A DNA stretch of 12,967 bases from Lachnospiraceae bacterium (GTDB lineage: Bacteria; Bacillota; Clostridia; Lachnospirales; Lachnospiraceae). The stretch is from the NCBI GenBank assembly GCA_021200345.1, contig JAJQGR010000151.1:1-12967 (forward strand), in the 5' to 3' direction. Both the position numbers and the translations under genes were made by a program. Below the pieces are notes generated by a model. It was not told the origin of the DNA. It saw only the letters and a program-made list of their open reading frames with translations, and made no database searches. This document shows positions 1 through 7,400 of this stretch, piece after piece; within the stretch, counting starts at the first letter, position 1; the number at the start of each line of letters is the position of its first letter.

Positions 1-2
1 TG

Positions 3-533
3 GCCCTGGTGTCCCCCTGTCTCAGCCGCACTCAGCTTATGGCCAGGATATTGTATGCCAGCGAATATTATGAGCGATGGATCTACACTCCTGTGCTGCT
101 GTTTTCTTTTGTGTTCCACGCGCTGGCGGGCTTCCTGGGGACGATTTATACCTCGGCCAAGGAGACGAAATTCCTGTTTGGATCGGCGGTGGCGGCGGCC
201 CTGGTCAATATCGGGCTGAATTTTGCGCTGATCCCGGGGCTTGGAGCCATGGGAGCGGCCTGGGCTACGCTGATCAGCTATTTTGTGATGTGGCTGGTAA
301 GACTTCTGGATTCCAGGCGCTTCATCCGTCTGGATATTTCCCTGAAAAAGGATATTGCTTCTTATGTGCTGATTCTGGTACAGATGGGGCTTTTGTATTT
401 ACAGACAATTCCCGGTTACATAGGAGTGTTCGCGGTGTTTTTCCTGCTGGTGTTTATTCACAGGGAGATTGTCATCGCGGTATTTCATCTGGTGTTTGAC
501 AGACTTCATTCGATCAGAGGAGACGAAGGATGA
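3..533 (+). CDS. Wzx-type polysaccharide flippase, C-terminal part (5' end outside window)
   Basis: The reading frame is open to the left edge of the window, so this is the C-terminal part (about 176 codons) of a larger protein. About five hydrophobic segments are visible. It carries hallmarks of the Wzx/RfbX oligosaccharide flippase family (MATE/MOP superfamily): a 'SEYYERW' stretch, 'GFLGTIYTSAKETK', 'VNIGLNFALIPGLGAMGAAWATLISY', quoted here in sections of that C-terminal conserved region. Family members move undecaprenyl-pyrophosphate-linked repeat units across the cytoplasmic membrane for capsule, exopolysaccharide or teichoic-type polymer assembly. The next gene is a ligase/polymerase-like protein on the same strand 50 bases downstream, which fits a polysaccharide operon ending here. 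The substrate cannot be read from this fragment. The family call is confident; the specific glycan is unknown. The stop is a TGA at 531-533. Confidence 0.88.
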   Translation, partial: ALVSPCLSRTQLMARILYASEYYERWIYTPVLLFSFVFHALAGFLGTIYTSAKETKFLFGSAVAAALVNIGLNFALIPGLGAMGAAWATLISYFVMWLVRLLDSRRFIRLDISLKKDIASYVLILVQMGLLYLQTIPGYIGVFAVFFLLVFIHREIVIAVFHLVFDRLHSIRGDEG

Positions 534-571
534 GTTGTGCCGGGAAATACTGACAAATGGAATTGACTCAT

Positions 572-576
572 AGGAG
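572..576 (+). promoter_or_regulatory. Ribosome binding site deciding the start of the Wzy-like gene
   Basis: AGGAG lies seven bases before the ATG at 584. The earlier in-frame ATG at 557 has no Shine-Dalgarno sequence at a suitable distance, and starting there would place this AGGAG inside the coding region. The start at 584 is therefore preferred, giving 610 residues instead of 619. Confidence 0.75.
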
Positions 577-583
577 ACGTGGT

Positions 584-2416
584 ATGAAAGTATCTTTGAC
601 AGCACTTGCTCAATGGAATCCTTTCACAATGGAGAAATCGAAGCTGGACCGGTGGGCCTGGGCATTGATCGCCTTTTGCTTTTGCTGGACGGATCTGGCG
701 GATTATTACTACTGGTGCGACATTAAAAAGCTGGGAGTGTGGGTGATCACTGCCTTCTATTTTTATATCCGGTTTGAAGTCTGGCGGAAATTCAAAAAGC
801 CCTATATGATCTGCGGTGTTCTTTTGGGAATCGCCTGCTGGATTTATTTCTTCAAGGCAAATTATTTCTGGTTTTATATTTATTTCAATTACGCCATGGG
901 GCCGGTGATGATCGTGTGGCTGCCCCTTTTATTTGATTCCGCGGTCACATTATTTCACAACATCCGCGCAAAAAAGCGCCCGGGTCTGTCACTGTCGGCG
1001 GTGCTTTTCTATGTGATGATCTTTTTTATCGCCATATCACAGTACGGCGATTTGAAATATCGGTACATTGTGGTCGCCATTTTCCTGATACCATTGTGCG
1101 TATACGATACGGGAAAGGAGTTTGGCAAAAATCTGCTGACCGGTATGATCAACGGCCTGTGCGCCGGCTTTGTGGTGACCCAGCTGTATTCTTTTCTTTT
1201 TGTGCCCTATCTGTTTGGGTTCGAGCGGTACCGGTCCTACCGGCATTACACCACCTTTGCCGGGGAATCCTACATCATGTTTTTCATTGCGCTCTATCTG
1301 AAATATTTTCTGCTGAAAGCAGCCGGTGAGAAGAAGTGGAAGAGCGGAATTTTTGGCTTTCTGGCGGTTTTTGATCTGTCGTTAATGTATCTGGCGGGAG
1401 GCCGGGCGCCGGTGCTGGCGGTGATTTTTGTGACCTTTGTTTTTCAGGGGATTCATGTTTTTCAAAACAGAAAGGAAGAAAAGCTGTGGAAAAAAGCGGC
1501 CCTTACGGTACGCAACAGCGCCCTGGTGGGAATTTTCTCTCTGATTCTGTTCCCGGTGGCTTTCTGCGCGGTGCGCTATATGCCGGAGATTCTTAACCGG
1601 CCGGATTATCTGGATTCCATTTATAACCGGAGATATTCTATTGTGACTAATTTCCTGGGAAGTCATTATCAGTATGACAACGAATACAAGCAGTATTACC
1701 AGGGAAAAATGAGCGATCTGGACGGAATGACCTTTGCTGAGGCGCTGACCTTCAACCTGGGGAGGATTATTCCCGGGGCTGAATATATCATCCCTGACTA
1801 TTTTTATGAGAAAGCGGAGCAGAATAAAAAGGATCGCTATGCGCAGTATCTGGAGCTGGGGATTGTAACGCAGGAAGAGTACGATCAGTATCTCTATGAG
1901 CTGGAGCACAGTGATGAGATCATTGCCGCCTGGCCGGGGGACAATCTGGACTTTCTGGAGATTGATGAGGAGACAAAGGGAGAGAGCGAGCTAAATCCCT
2001 ACTTCGTGAATCTTTATCAGGTATCCAGTATGGAGGTCAGGAGCGCCATTCACCAGTTTGCCATCAAACGGCTGAACTGGACCGGCCATGAGTACGGGGA
2101 ATTCCAGTTTTATGAGGGATATGCCTATACCATGGAGCTGACCGTGCTTCCCCACGCCCATAATGTGTTTCTGATTATGGGATATAATTACGGGATTCCG
2201 GCGATGCTTGCCTTTATCGCCATGTTTGTGGCGGCGGTGTGGAGCTCCGTCAGGGCATTTGTGAAAACCCGGAAGCTGGAGGAGCTGCTGCCGGCCATGC
2301 TGATCGTGGGGATGAGCATCTTTGGGATGTATGAGCTGGCCTTTGACTTTCTCTATGACAACGCCTACACAGTGATGATTCTGTTCGGGGTGATTGGGTT
2401 GAGGAGGAAAGAGTAA
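584..2416 (+). CDS. O-antigen ligase/polymerase-like membrane protein (Wzy/WaaL superfamily)
   Basis: A polytopic membrane protein of 610 residues with about twelve hydrophobic segments. Ten or so fill residues 15-340, then comes a hydrophilic, Asp/Glu/Tyr-rich extracellular loop (about 345-520), then three more segments. Two signatures of the Wzy_C superfamily flank the loop: 'YLAGGRAPVLA' (Arg274), resembling the conserved small-Arg motif before a membrane helix, and 'LPHAHNVFLIMGYNYGIPA' (His524, His526, Asn527), resembling the conserved His-x-x-Asn motif at the end of the large loop. Enzymes of this group join lipid-linked oligosaccharides into polymers or transfer them to an acceptor outside the membrane. 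Its position directly after a flippase supports the polysaccharide role. The loop, near 175 residues, is long and acidic. Polymerase and ligase cannot be told apart from sequence alone. The gene is followed by a hairpin at 2446-2499. Confidence 0.82.
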   Translation: MKVSLTALAQWNPFTMEKSKLDRWAWALIAFCFCWTDLADYYYWCDIKKLGVWVITAFYFYIRFEVWRKFKKPYMICGVLLGIACWIYFFKANYFWFYIYFNYAMGPVMIVWLPLLFDSAVTLFHNIRAKKRPGLSLSAVLFYVMIFFIAISQYGDLKYRYIVVAIFLIPLCVYDTGKEFGKNLLTGMINGLCAGFVVTQLYSFLFVPYLFGFERYRSYRHYTTFAGESYIMFFIALYLKYFLLKAAGEKKWKSGIFGFLAVFDLSLMYLAGGRAPVLAVIFVTFVFQGIHVFQNRKEEKLWKKAALTVRNSALVGIFSLILFPVAFCAVRYMPEILNRPDYLDSIYNRRYSIVTNFLGSHYQYDNEYKQYYQGKMSDLDGMTFAEALTFNLGRIIPGAEYIIPDYFYEKAEQNKKDRYAQYLELGIVTQEEYDQYLYELEHSDEIIAAWPGDNLDFLEIDEETKGESELNPYFVNLYQVSSMEVRSAIHQFAIKRLNWTGHEYGEFQFYEGYAYTMELTVLPHAHNVFLIMGYNYGIPAMLAFIAMFVAAVWSSVRAFVKTRKLEELLPAMLIVGMSIFGMYELAFDFLYDNAYTVMILFGVIGLRRKE

Positions 2417-2440
2417 TCGCCTTAACGGATCGATATTGTC

Positions 2441-2499
2441 AAAAAAAAGGGGCAATCGCCTGAAACGAATAAAATTTCGTCAGGCGAGGTGTCCCTTTC
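2441..2499 (-). terminator. Rho-independent terminator for the minus-strand Rpn gene, possibly bidirectional
   Basis: An imperfect palindrome pairs CGCCTGA with TCAGGCG, then CGAA with TTCG around an AT-rich loop, with a weaker outer GGG/CCC arm. Read on the minus strand it is followed by eight T (the A8 at 2441-2448), a classical intrinsic terminator 105 bases after the Rpn stop codon. On the plus strand the trailing tract is only CCCTTTCC, so it may stop the Wzy-like transcript less efficiently. The two genes converge on it. Confidence 0.75.
2446..2499. repeat. 54-bp dispersed hairpin repeat, copy 1
   Basis: This stretch matches 4119-4172 in the same orientation with a single difference (C at 2493, T at 4166). 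The unrelated sequence resumes at once on both sides. The two copies bracket the Rpn gene and the Rpn-like remnant. Such near-identity in a non-coding hairpin points to recent duplication, or to a dispersed REP/MITE-like element used as a terminator. Confidence 0.85.
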
Positions 2500-2603
2500 C
2501 TCATGGAGCAGACCTGCTCTATTAGGAAAATGCTTCTTCCTTTTTCATCTGTACACGGGTTTCCTCACGATTTCTATTTGCGAAGAGTTCCCTCAACTAC
2601 ATA

Positions 2604-3485
2604 TTATTGCTGGTTCTCCCCACACAGCTCCTCTAAAATCCTGTCAACATCATAGTCCGGCGCGTATTTCTGCGCTGCCTCCACAATGGCGTTGATCTCG
2701 GAAAGGCCGCACTCCAAAGCGTCCGCGATTTCTTCCGCGGACTTGCCTTTTGAGAGCTTGCAGCAGCACAGATCAATTACCTTTCGCAGCTCGCCCCTGG
2801 ATATTCCTTCCTCTCGTCCCTCTTTCCGTTCCTTTGCCATCATGATTTCCAACAACATATACTTACTTCTCCATTCCCGGTCCCGTTTGATGGTCGAAAT
2901 CTGCGTATCCAGCGAACTGACGAAAGAATCTTCGGTCTGTTCCCTTGTCGCAGGATCCCTGACATACTCCAGAAAGCTGACCAGCTCCGGCGGAACCGCA
3001 TCTTTATTCTTCCCTTTTGTGCTTAAAAATATCGTCTGTGTCCCATCGCCCAGCGCAGTCCCCGTTTCCCGGCAGGTCATCTGGTAGCAGTAGCGGTACA
3101 AACCCGCACCTACCGGATCAAAATCACAGATAAAAATCACGTATGTATCCGGCAGTTCGTCATAATCATGGCTGGAGAGCAGCGCGTCGCTGTCCAACTG
3201 GCTGTGATAATACCTGCTGCGTCTGGCGATCTCTTTTTCTGTCTGTGACTGCATTTCCACATTGAAGCGCCGCCGCGTGCCGTGCTCAATCGCCGTCACA
3301 TCCAGGCGGATGCTGTGGTAATCCGGATGGTAAATAATGGTTTCCTCTCTGTGTACCGTAACGGTCTCAATCTCCATGTCCAGCACCAGCGTCAGAAGCC
3401 TGCGGCACTGCTCAGGGTCTGACATCACCGCGTAAAACATGAATGAGTCCTTTATCGTGAGTGACATGAAATCTTTCTTTGCCAT
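2604..3485 (-). CDS. Rpn-family PD-(D/E)XK nuclease / putative transposase
   Basis: The 293-residue protein starts 'MAKKDFMSLTIKDSFMFYAVM', typical of the Rpn (recombination-promoting nuclease) / 'PD-(D/E)XK nuclease family transposase' group. The catalytic core is visible: 'SIRLDV' (Asp62) and 'FNVEMQ' (Glu77, Gln79), followed by 'RSRYYHSQLD', the conserved helix after the core. Length and order match full-length family members, so it looks intact. The C-terminal third (about 205-293) is a charged helical region ending in a small domain 'SAEEIADALECGLSEINAIV'. The start is supported by AAAGGTG just upstream of the ATG on the minus strand. Rpn proteins are DNA endonucleases linked to RecA-independent recombination, and E. 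coli members to phage defence. Whether this one moves, defends or does neither cannot be told. It has its own promoter and terminator and opposes its neighbours, consistent with an independently acquired gene. Confidence 0.9.
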   Translation of the reverse strand: MAKKDFMSLTIKDSFMFYAVMSDPEQCRRLLTLVLDMEIETVTVHREETIIYHPDYHSIRLDVTAIEHGTRRRFNVEMQSQTEKEIARRSRYYHSQLDSDALLSSHDYDELPDTYVIFICDFDPVGAGLYRYCYQMTCRETGTALGDGTQTIFLSTKGKNKDAVPPELVSFLEYVRDPATREQTEDSFVSSLDTQISTIKRDREWRSKYMLLEIMMAKERKEGREEGISRGELRKVIDLCCCKLSKGKSAEEIADALECGLSEINAIVEAAQKYAPDYDVDRILEELCGENQQ

Positions 3486-3517
3486 TTGTCACCTTTCTGT
3501 GGGAAACCCGTATGTAT

Positions 3518-3546
3518 ATACTAGCACAATTCATGGATTGAGTAAA
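3518..3546 (-). promoter_or_regulatory. Candidate sigma-A promoter of the Rpn gene
   Basis: On the minus strand TTTACT (-35, at 3541-3546) and TAGTAT (-10, at 3518-3523) are 17 bases apart. A TG dinucleotide sits one base upstream of the -10, forming an extended -10 (TGCTAGTAT). It lies about 33 bases upstream of the Rpn ATG. Each hexamer matches the consensus at four of six positions. The rest of 3547-3665 shows nothing else recognisable beyond a short direct repeat. Confidence 0.5.
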
Positions 3547-3665
3547 GAAATATTGAAATAAGAAGTTCCAGAGACTTTTTACCAAATGAACTGCAGGGGC
3601 ATAATGCGTTTAAATCTACAAAGACGCTGACTTATCATGTCGCCTTATCATGTTTTGTTTTTGCC

Positions 3666-4058
3666 TTGCGGATTTTGTCGCTCCGTGTTAGTATAAATCT
3701 GTACTCCAGAAAAGTGCGCCGCAGCTGGCGACATTACAGACAAGGCGGTGATGCACTGGTCGAAATGTCGGAAAAGGTAGTAGACCATCTGGCAGCCGGC
3801 TATGAAAAGGTAAAGAAGGGAGTGAGAGCTGTAATGGGAGGACAAATTCTGGAATATGAAGCAAAAACAATTCTGCGACAGGGGCAAAGTCAGGGACTAA
3901 GTCAGGGATTAAATCAGGGACTAATTCAGGGGCGGATGGAAAACCTTGTGCAGAACATCCAGGCCCTGATGGAGACGATGAACTGGACTGCCGAGCAGGC
4001 CATGGACGGATTAAAAGTACCAAAGGAGAAACGTGGGGAAATCTACGAAAAACTGTAA
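3666..4058 (+). pseudogene. 3' remnant of a second Rpn/PD-(D/E)XK-like gene
   Basis: The open frame encodes at most 130 residues from a TTG without a clear ribosome binding site. An in-frame ATG at 3765 gives 98 residues. From 'MSEKVVDHLAAGYEKVKKG' onward it resembles the C-terminal tail seen in many clostridial Rpn-type proteins: 'VRAVMGGQILEYEAKTILRQG', then a Gln-Gly repeat region, then a small helical end 'MNWTAEQAMDGLKV'. The nuclease core (the PD-(D/E)XK residues) is absent upstream in all frames examined, so this is best read as the surviving 3' end of a decayed gene. The first 33 or so residues look like noise. It is not a copy of the neighbouring Rpn gene: the C-termini differ. A strong plus-strand terminator follows at 4119-4179. 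Alternatively it is a free-standing small protein related to the short Rpn partner proteins. Confidence 0.6.
3879..3932 (+). repeat. 12-bp in-frame tandem repeat (Gln-Gly-x-x)
   Basis: Four units of CAG-GG(A/G)-three-bases-A(A/G/T)T at 3879, 3891, 3903 and 3915, followed by a half unit at 3927, encode QGQS-QGLS-QGLN-QGLI-QG. In-frame 12-bp repeats in this place are characteristic of the C-terminal linker of Rpn-like proteins and can change copy number without frameshift. Confidence 0.85.
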
Positions 4059-4118
4059 GAACGATACCTGTGAAATAATGTAAGATTTCTATCTGAAACC
4101 GAAGCTAAGAACCAAATG

Positions 4119-4172
4119 AAAGGGGCAATCGCCTGAAACGAATAAAATTTCGTCAGGCGAGGTGTTCCTTTC
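4119..4172. repeat. 54-bp dispersed hairpin repeat, copy 2
   Basis: Direct repeat of 2446-2499 with one mismatch, offset by 1673 bases. The pair defines the edges of the Rpn island. Confidence 0.85.
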
Positions 4173-4179
4173 TTTTTTT
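4119..4179 (+). terminator. Rho-independent terminator after the Rpn-like remnant (hairpin repeat copy 2)
   Basis: The same hairpin as copy 1 (CGCCTGA...TCAGGCG with inner CGAA/TTCG) is followed on the plus strand by TTCCTTTC and seven T at 4173-4179. It lies about 60 bases after the remnant's stop codon. Here the T tract is on the right, whereas in copy 1 it is on the left, so the two copies terminate transcripts leaving the island in opposite directions. Confidence 0.75.
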
Positions 4180-4197
4180 GCTGCCATTTTCTTCCAT

Positions 4198-4324
4198 CAT
4201 GAATTTTTCCTCTCCCGTTATTCATGGAATGGGTGCTTAAAAGCAAAATTAGTACCACGATATCTGGTCACAATTTTCTTTCTGTGAAAAATCGCGGAAA
4301 ATTTTGTGTTTCACTCGGGGGGGG
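4198..4324 (+). promoter_or_regulatory. Upstream control region with inverted repeats and a G8 tract
   Basis: This non-coding stretch before the giant gene's promoter holds three structures. CATGAAT at 4198-4204 pairs with ATTCATG at 4220-4226. CACAATTTTC at 4269-4278 pairs, with a two-base bulge, with GAAAATTTTGTG at 4297-4308, and a nested GTGAAA/TTTCAC pair lies at 4284-4289 and 4309-4314. A run of eight G (4317-4324) ends three bases before the -35 element. These could be binding sites for a regulator; none matches an operator I recognise. Confidence 0.4.
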
Positions 4325-4327
4325 TAC

Positions 4328-4356
4328 TTGAAATTTGGGATGTGATGGTGTATGAT
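4328..4356 (+). promoter_or_regulatory. Near-consensus sigma-A promoter of the surface-protein pair
   Basis: TTGAAA (-35, 4328-4333) and TATGAT (-10, 4351-4356) are separated by exactly 17 bases, each matching the consensus at five of six positions. Transcription should start near 4362-4364, giving a leader of about 110 nt. It is the only convincing promoter upstream of 4474 and probably serves both downstream genes. Confidence 0.75.
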
Positions 4357-4357
4357 A

Positions 4358-4448
4358 CTACTACTGGTAGTAGGCATACTATTGCTTGTAGTAATAACGG
4401 GAGCCCGGCTCTTTGAAGCGGCGGATTAGAAAACCGCCCGGCGGAGCC
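4358..4448 (+). promoter_or_regulatory. Palindrome at the transcription start and structured 5' leader
   Basis: CTACTACTGGTAGTAG (4358-4373) is a near-perfect palindrome lying over the predicted start site. A second, related hairpin, TACTA (4377-4381) with TAGTA (4389-4393), follows. Further down, GGCTC (4407-4411) pairs with GAGCC (4444-4448), enclosing GGCGG (4420-4424) with CCGCC (4434-4438), a two-stem GC-rich fold just before the ribosome binding site GAGGAG (4458-4463). The position suits an operator plus a translation-controlling leader. I looked for c-di-GMP-type and other common riboswitch cores and did not recognise one. Confidence 0.45.
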
Positions 4449-4473
4449 AGAGACAACGAGGAGATTAGAAATC

Positions 4474-7400
4474 ATGAGGAAAAGATTGTTGGGCGTGAGT
4501 ATAGGTGTCGTTCTTTTCGGCATTTTGTTCGGGATACTGGGCGTATGGCTGAAGACACAGAATCAGACCACGTTCGCAGCGGACGGCTACATATTAACGG
4601 AAGGGACAGAGGATGAGGCTGTACTGACAAGCTATTTCTCTCAGGGTACCGTTTACAGCACGGACTATAATGACGATATCGTCTTTACCAGCTCCCTTGG
4701 CACCAAAGAGGCCGTGTCCTCGGAGAGCTTCCTGCATTACAGCGATACCTCCATCAGCGCCCTGCAGGGCGGCATGACCGTGGACCTGGACGAGGTCGAG
4801 AGCGGTCTTTTGGAGTTTTATTATGTTGCGCCGAAGATGGTGATGGCTTCCTCCGGCAGCAGCTATACCATCGACAATAACGGCTCCCAGCTGGAATTCA
4901 CCAATTTTCTGTGGGTTCTGGATGAGGGCAAATTTTTAGTTCAGGCTTCCGGCATGACGCTGACTCTGGCCAACGGGAATGAGGAGCGGGTGGACAGCGG
5001 CTACCTGGAGATCTATTATCCGGAGGATAATATTGTGGTTATCGGCTGTGAGGACGGCGCATGGCAGTCCGTGGCCAGCGGCTGCTATATCACTCTGGAT
5101 AACGGCCTGGTCGTCAACCTGGGCGATAAGACCATCTATGGCTCCGACGGCGTGGCCCGCTTTACCATCGGCGACGTGGCCAGCGACCTGGCTGCTGGCA
5201 CCGGCATCGCCATTCAGTCCGACAGTGCCTCCAGCTGGGTGCCGCCGGAATTTGAGTTTGAGGTCATCGACGGCACGGATGGAGCTTCCGGCACGGACGG
5301 TGTGTCAGGAGAATCCGGTGAGAGCGGCGAGAAAGGCGAAGAGGGAGAAGAAGGCGAGAAAGGTGAGGAAGGTGAAGCTGGGGAAGAAGGCTCCCAGGGC
5401 GAGACTGGTCAGACCGGTGAGCAGGGTGAGACTGGTCAGACCGGCGAACAGGGCGAACAGGGTGAACAGGGTGAGACTGGCCAGACCGGCGAGGAAGGTG
5501 CCTCCGGCGAGACCGGCCAGACTGGTGACGACGGCGCTTCCGGTGAAGACGGCGAATCCGGAGAAAATGGTGCTTCCGGCGCTTCCGGTACCACGGGTTC
5601 CACGGGCTCTGGCACCAGCTCCAGCGGCGAGCTTGGCTCTGCCCTTGGCAAGGTGATTTTCTCATCCTTTGAATATGACTGCTATCAGGTTTCATTCAGC
5701 ATCTATGCTGAGGATGACAATGGTGTTATGCAGTCCACCAACAACTATGTTCAGCTCATCGATGTGTCTACCGGCAAGGTGGTCGCTGAGAAATATTATG
5801 AGGTGGACTTTGATACCAGTATTCCTGAATCTGACGCGGATAATCCGATTAGCCTGTCTTTTGAAGGGTTGAATCCGGATACAGAATATCAGATACTGGT
5901 ATACTGCGGCTACTCCGTGGATAATTCCGGGACGGTGGCCAGCGGCACCAGAGTGTACGCCACCAAGACCTTTTATACCTCCAGCGAGGGCGTGGAGGTG
6001 TCTGTGGATTCCTTAAGTCAGACCACGGTTACTTTTGCGTTGGATTCCAAGACCTATTCCACCGCCTCCTCCGCCAGACTTCGTGTGGTCTTTGAGGGTA
6101 GGGACAGCGATGGCAACACGGTGAATTATGTGCGCTGGTCTGATCCGGTAGCTTTGAAAGTGGGCGGTACCGCCACGGTCAGTGTGACTGTATTTAAGGA
6201 CGAGGATGATACGGATGAGGATAACGACGGTTCTTACATCGGTCTGACATCCAATATTCCGTTCTCGGTGACTTTATATACCAGCAGTGCCGTTTCTACG
6301 GATACGGCCACCTGGACATTGGTGGGCGACGCTACAGAGGACGCCGGCTGGGAAGTTGCTACTAACAGCGGCGATACGCTGGAGCCCCAGGGTTTGTCCG
6401 CCGGCACTGTGACAGAGTCCGGTCAGTCCCTCAGCGGCACGACTTTGAAAGCAACTCCAAAGGTTGGAGAGATTTATTATAATCTGAGCTCTAACGGCTA
6501 TTACAATCTTTATCTAAACGGAACAGTTGATAATGACAATGCTGTGACCAGCTATTGTTATGACATTTATGACACTTCCGGCAATCTTCTGCGCAGCATT
6601 ACTACCACATCCAGCGACGGTGTGGAGCTGTGGGTGGACGGGGATGTGATCAAATATGGCACTACCTACCAGGTAAAGTGCACGGTTACATATAATGACA
6701 ATGAGAAAGATTACACTCTTCTGATCAGCGGAGATATGACAATAGGCAGTGATGAGGCGACGGTCTGGTTTGTAGCGTCCTCTGAAACCACAGGTACTGG
6801 TGTGCCTACTTATGTGTCTAAGAGTGGGCTGAGCGTAGGACCTACCTGGCTGTACGGCTGCCTGGTAGTGGATATGACCCAGATTTCCGCTTTCTCTATT
6901 GATGACGCAAATGATGTAACTGTAGTTGTCAGCTCCGGGTCCGATTATTATCAGACGCTGACGTTCACTCTTGGAAGTGCGGCGGACAGTGCGGATTCCT
7001 ATTACTATGCGGGAACGGGCAGCAACTCGACCTACAATTATTACAAGGATAGTGACGGGACGCTGCTTCTCTTCCTGCCGATCAGCCTCTGGGGATTGAA
7101 GCAGGACAGCTATTATACGTTCCAGGTCAGTGCTTATGTGAAATATTCCGATGCCACCAGCGCAATTCGCACGGTAGGCTCGGCTCTGGCAGCCACCACG
7201 GAATACGAGTATGCACTGAATTACAGCATTTCGGACGTATCACTGGCGGGAGCCACTACGGACTTGCAGTTTGCCATTAATCTTGAGAGCTATGACATTG
7301 ATTCCTCCGGCACCGTATCAACTGTTACTGATGACAGTACTATTGAGCTGCTGTCCGCCCGGGTCATTGAGGTGACGGCCTATCAGGGGACGACTGCGCT

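Noticed and set aside
1382..1909. 175-codon minus-strand frame inside the Wzy-like gene
   Set aside because: Antisense shadow of a well supported membrane protein gene; composition is unnatural and no start signal is seen.
2500..2603. Small hairpins (GAGCA/TGCTC, AGGAA/TTCCT) after hairpin copy 1
   Set aside because: Stems of five base pairs in AT-rich sequence are expected by chance, and the strong terminator beside them already explains transcription end.
3631..3653. Direct repeat CTTATCATGT (3631-3640 and 3644-3653) as a target-site duplication
   Set aside because: The copies are 13 bases apart with nothing inserted between them, so it is more likely a chance or local slippage repeat.
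3680..3705. Promoter for the Rpn-like remnant (TATAAA near 3694)
   Set aside because: The -10-like hexamer has no acceptable -35 at 16-18 bases, so it was not annotated.
4363..4473. c-di-GMP or other known riboswitch in the 5' leader
   Set aside because: No conserved aptamer core was recognised; only generic stems are visible.
4979..5695. Long overlapping open frames on both strands across the collagen-like region
   Set aside because: They are rich in Arg/Ala/Pro or His/Arg/Ser as expected when GC-rich Gly-X-Y codons are read out of frame; they lack ribosome binding sites and known motifs.
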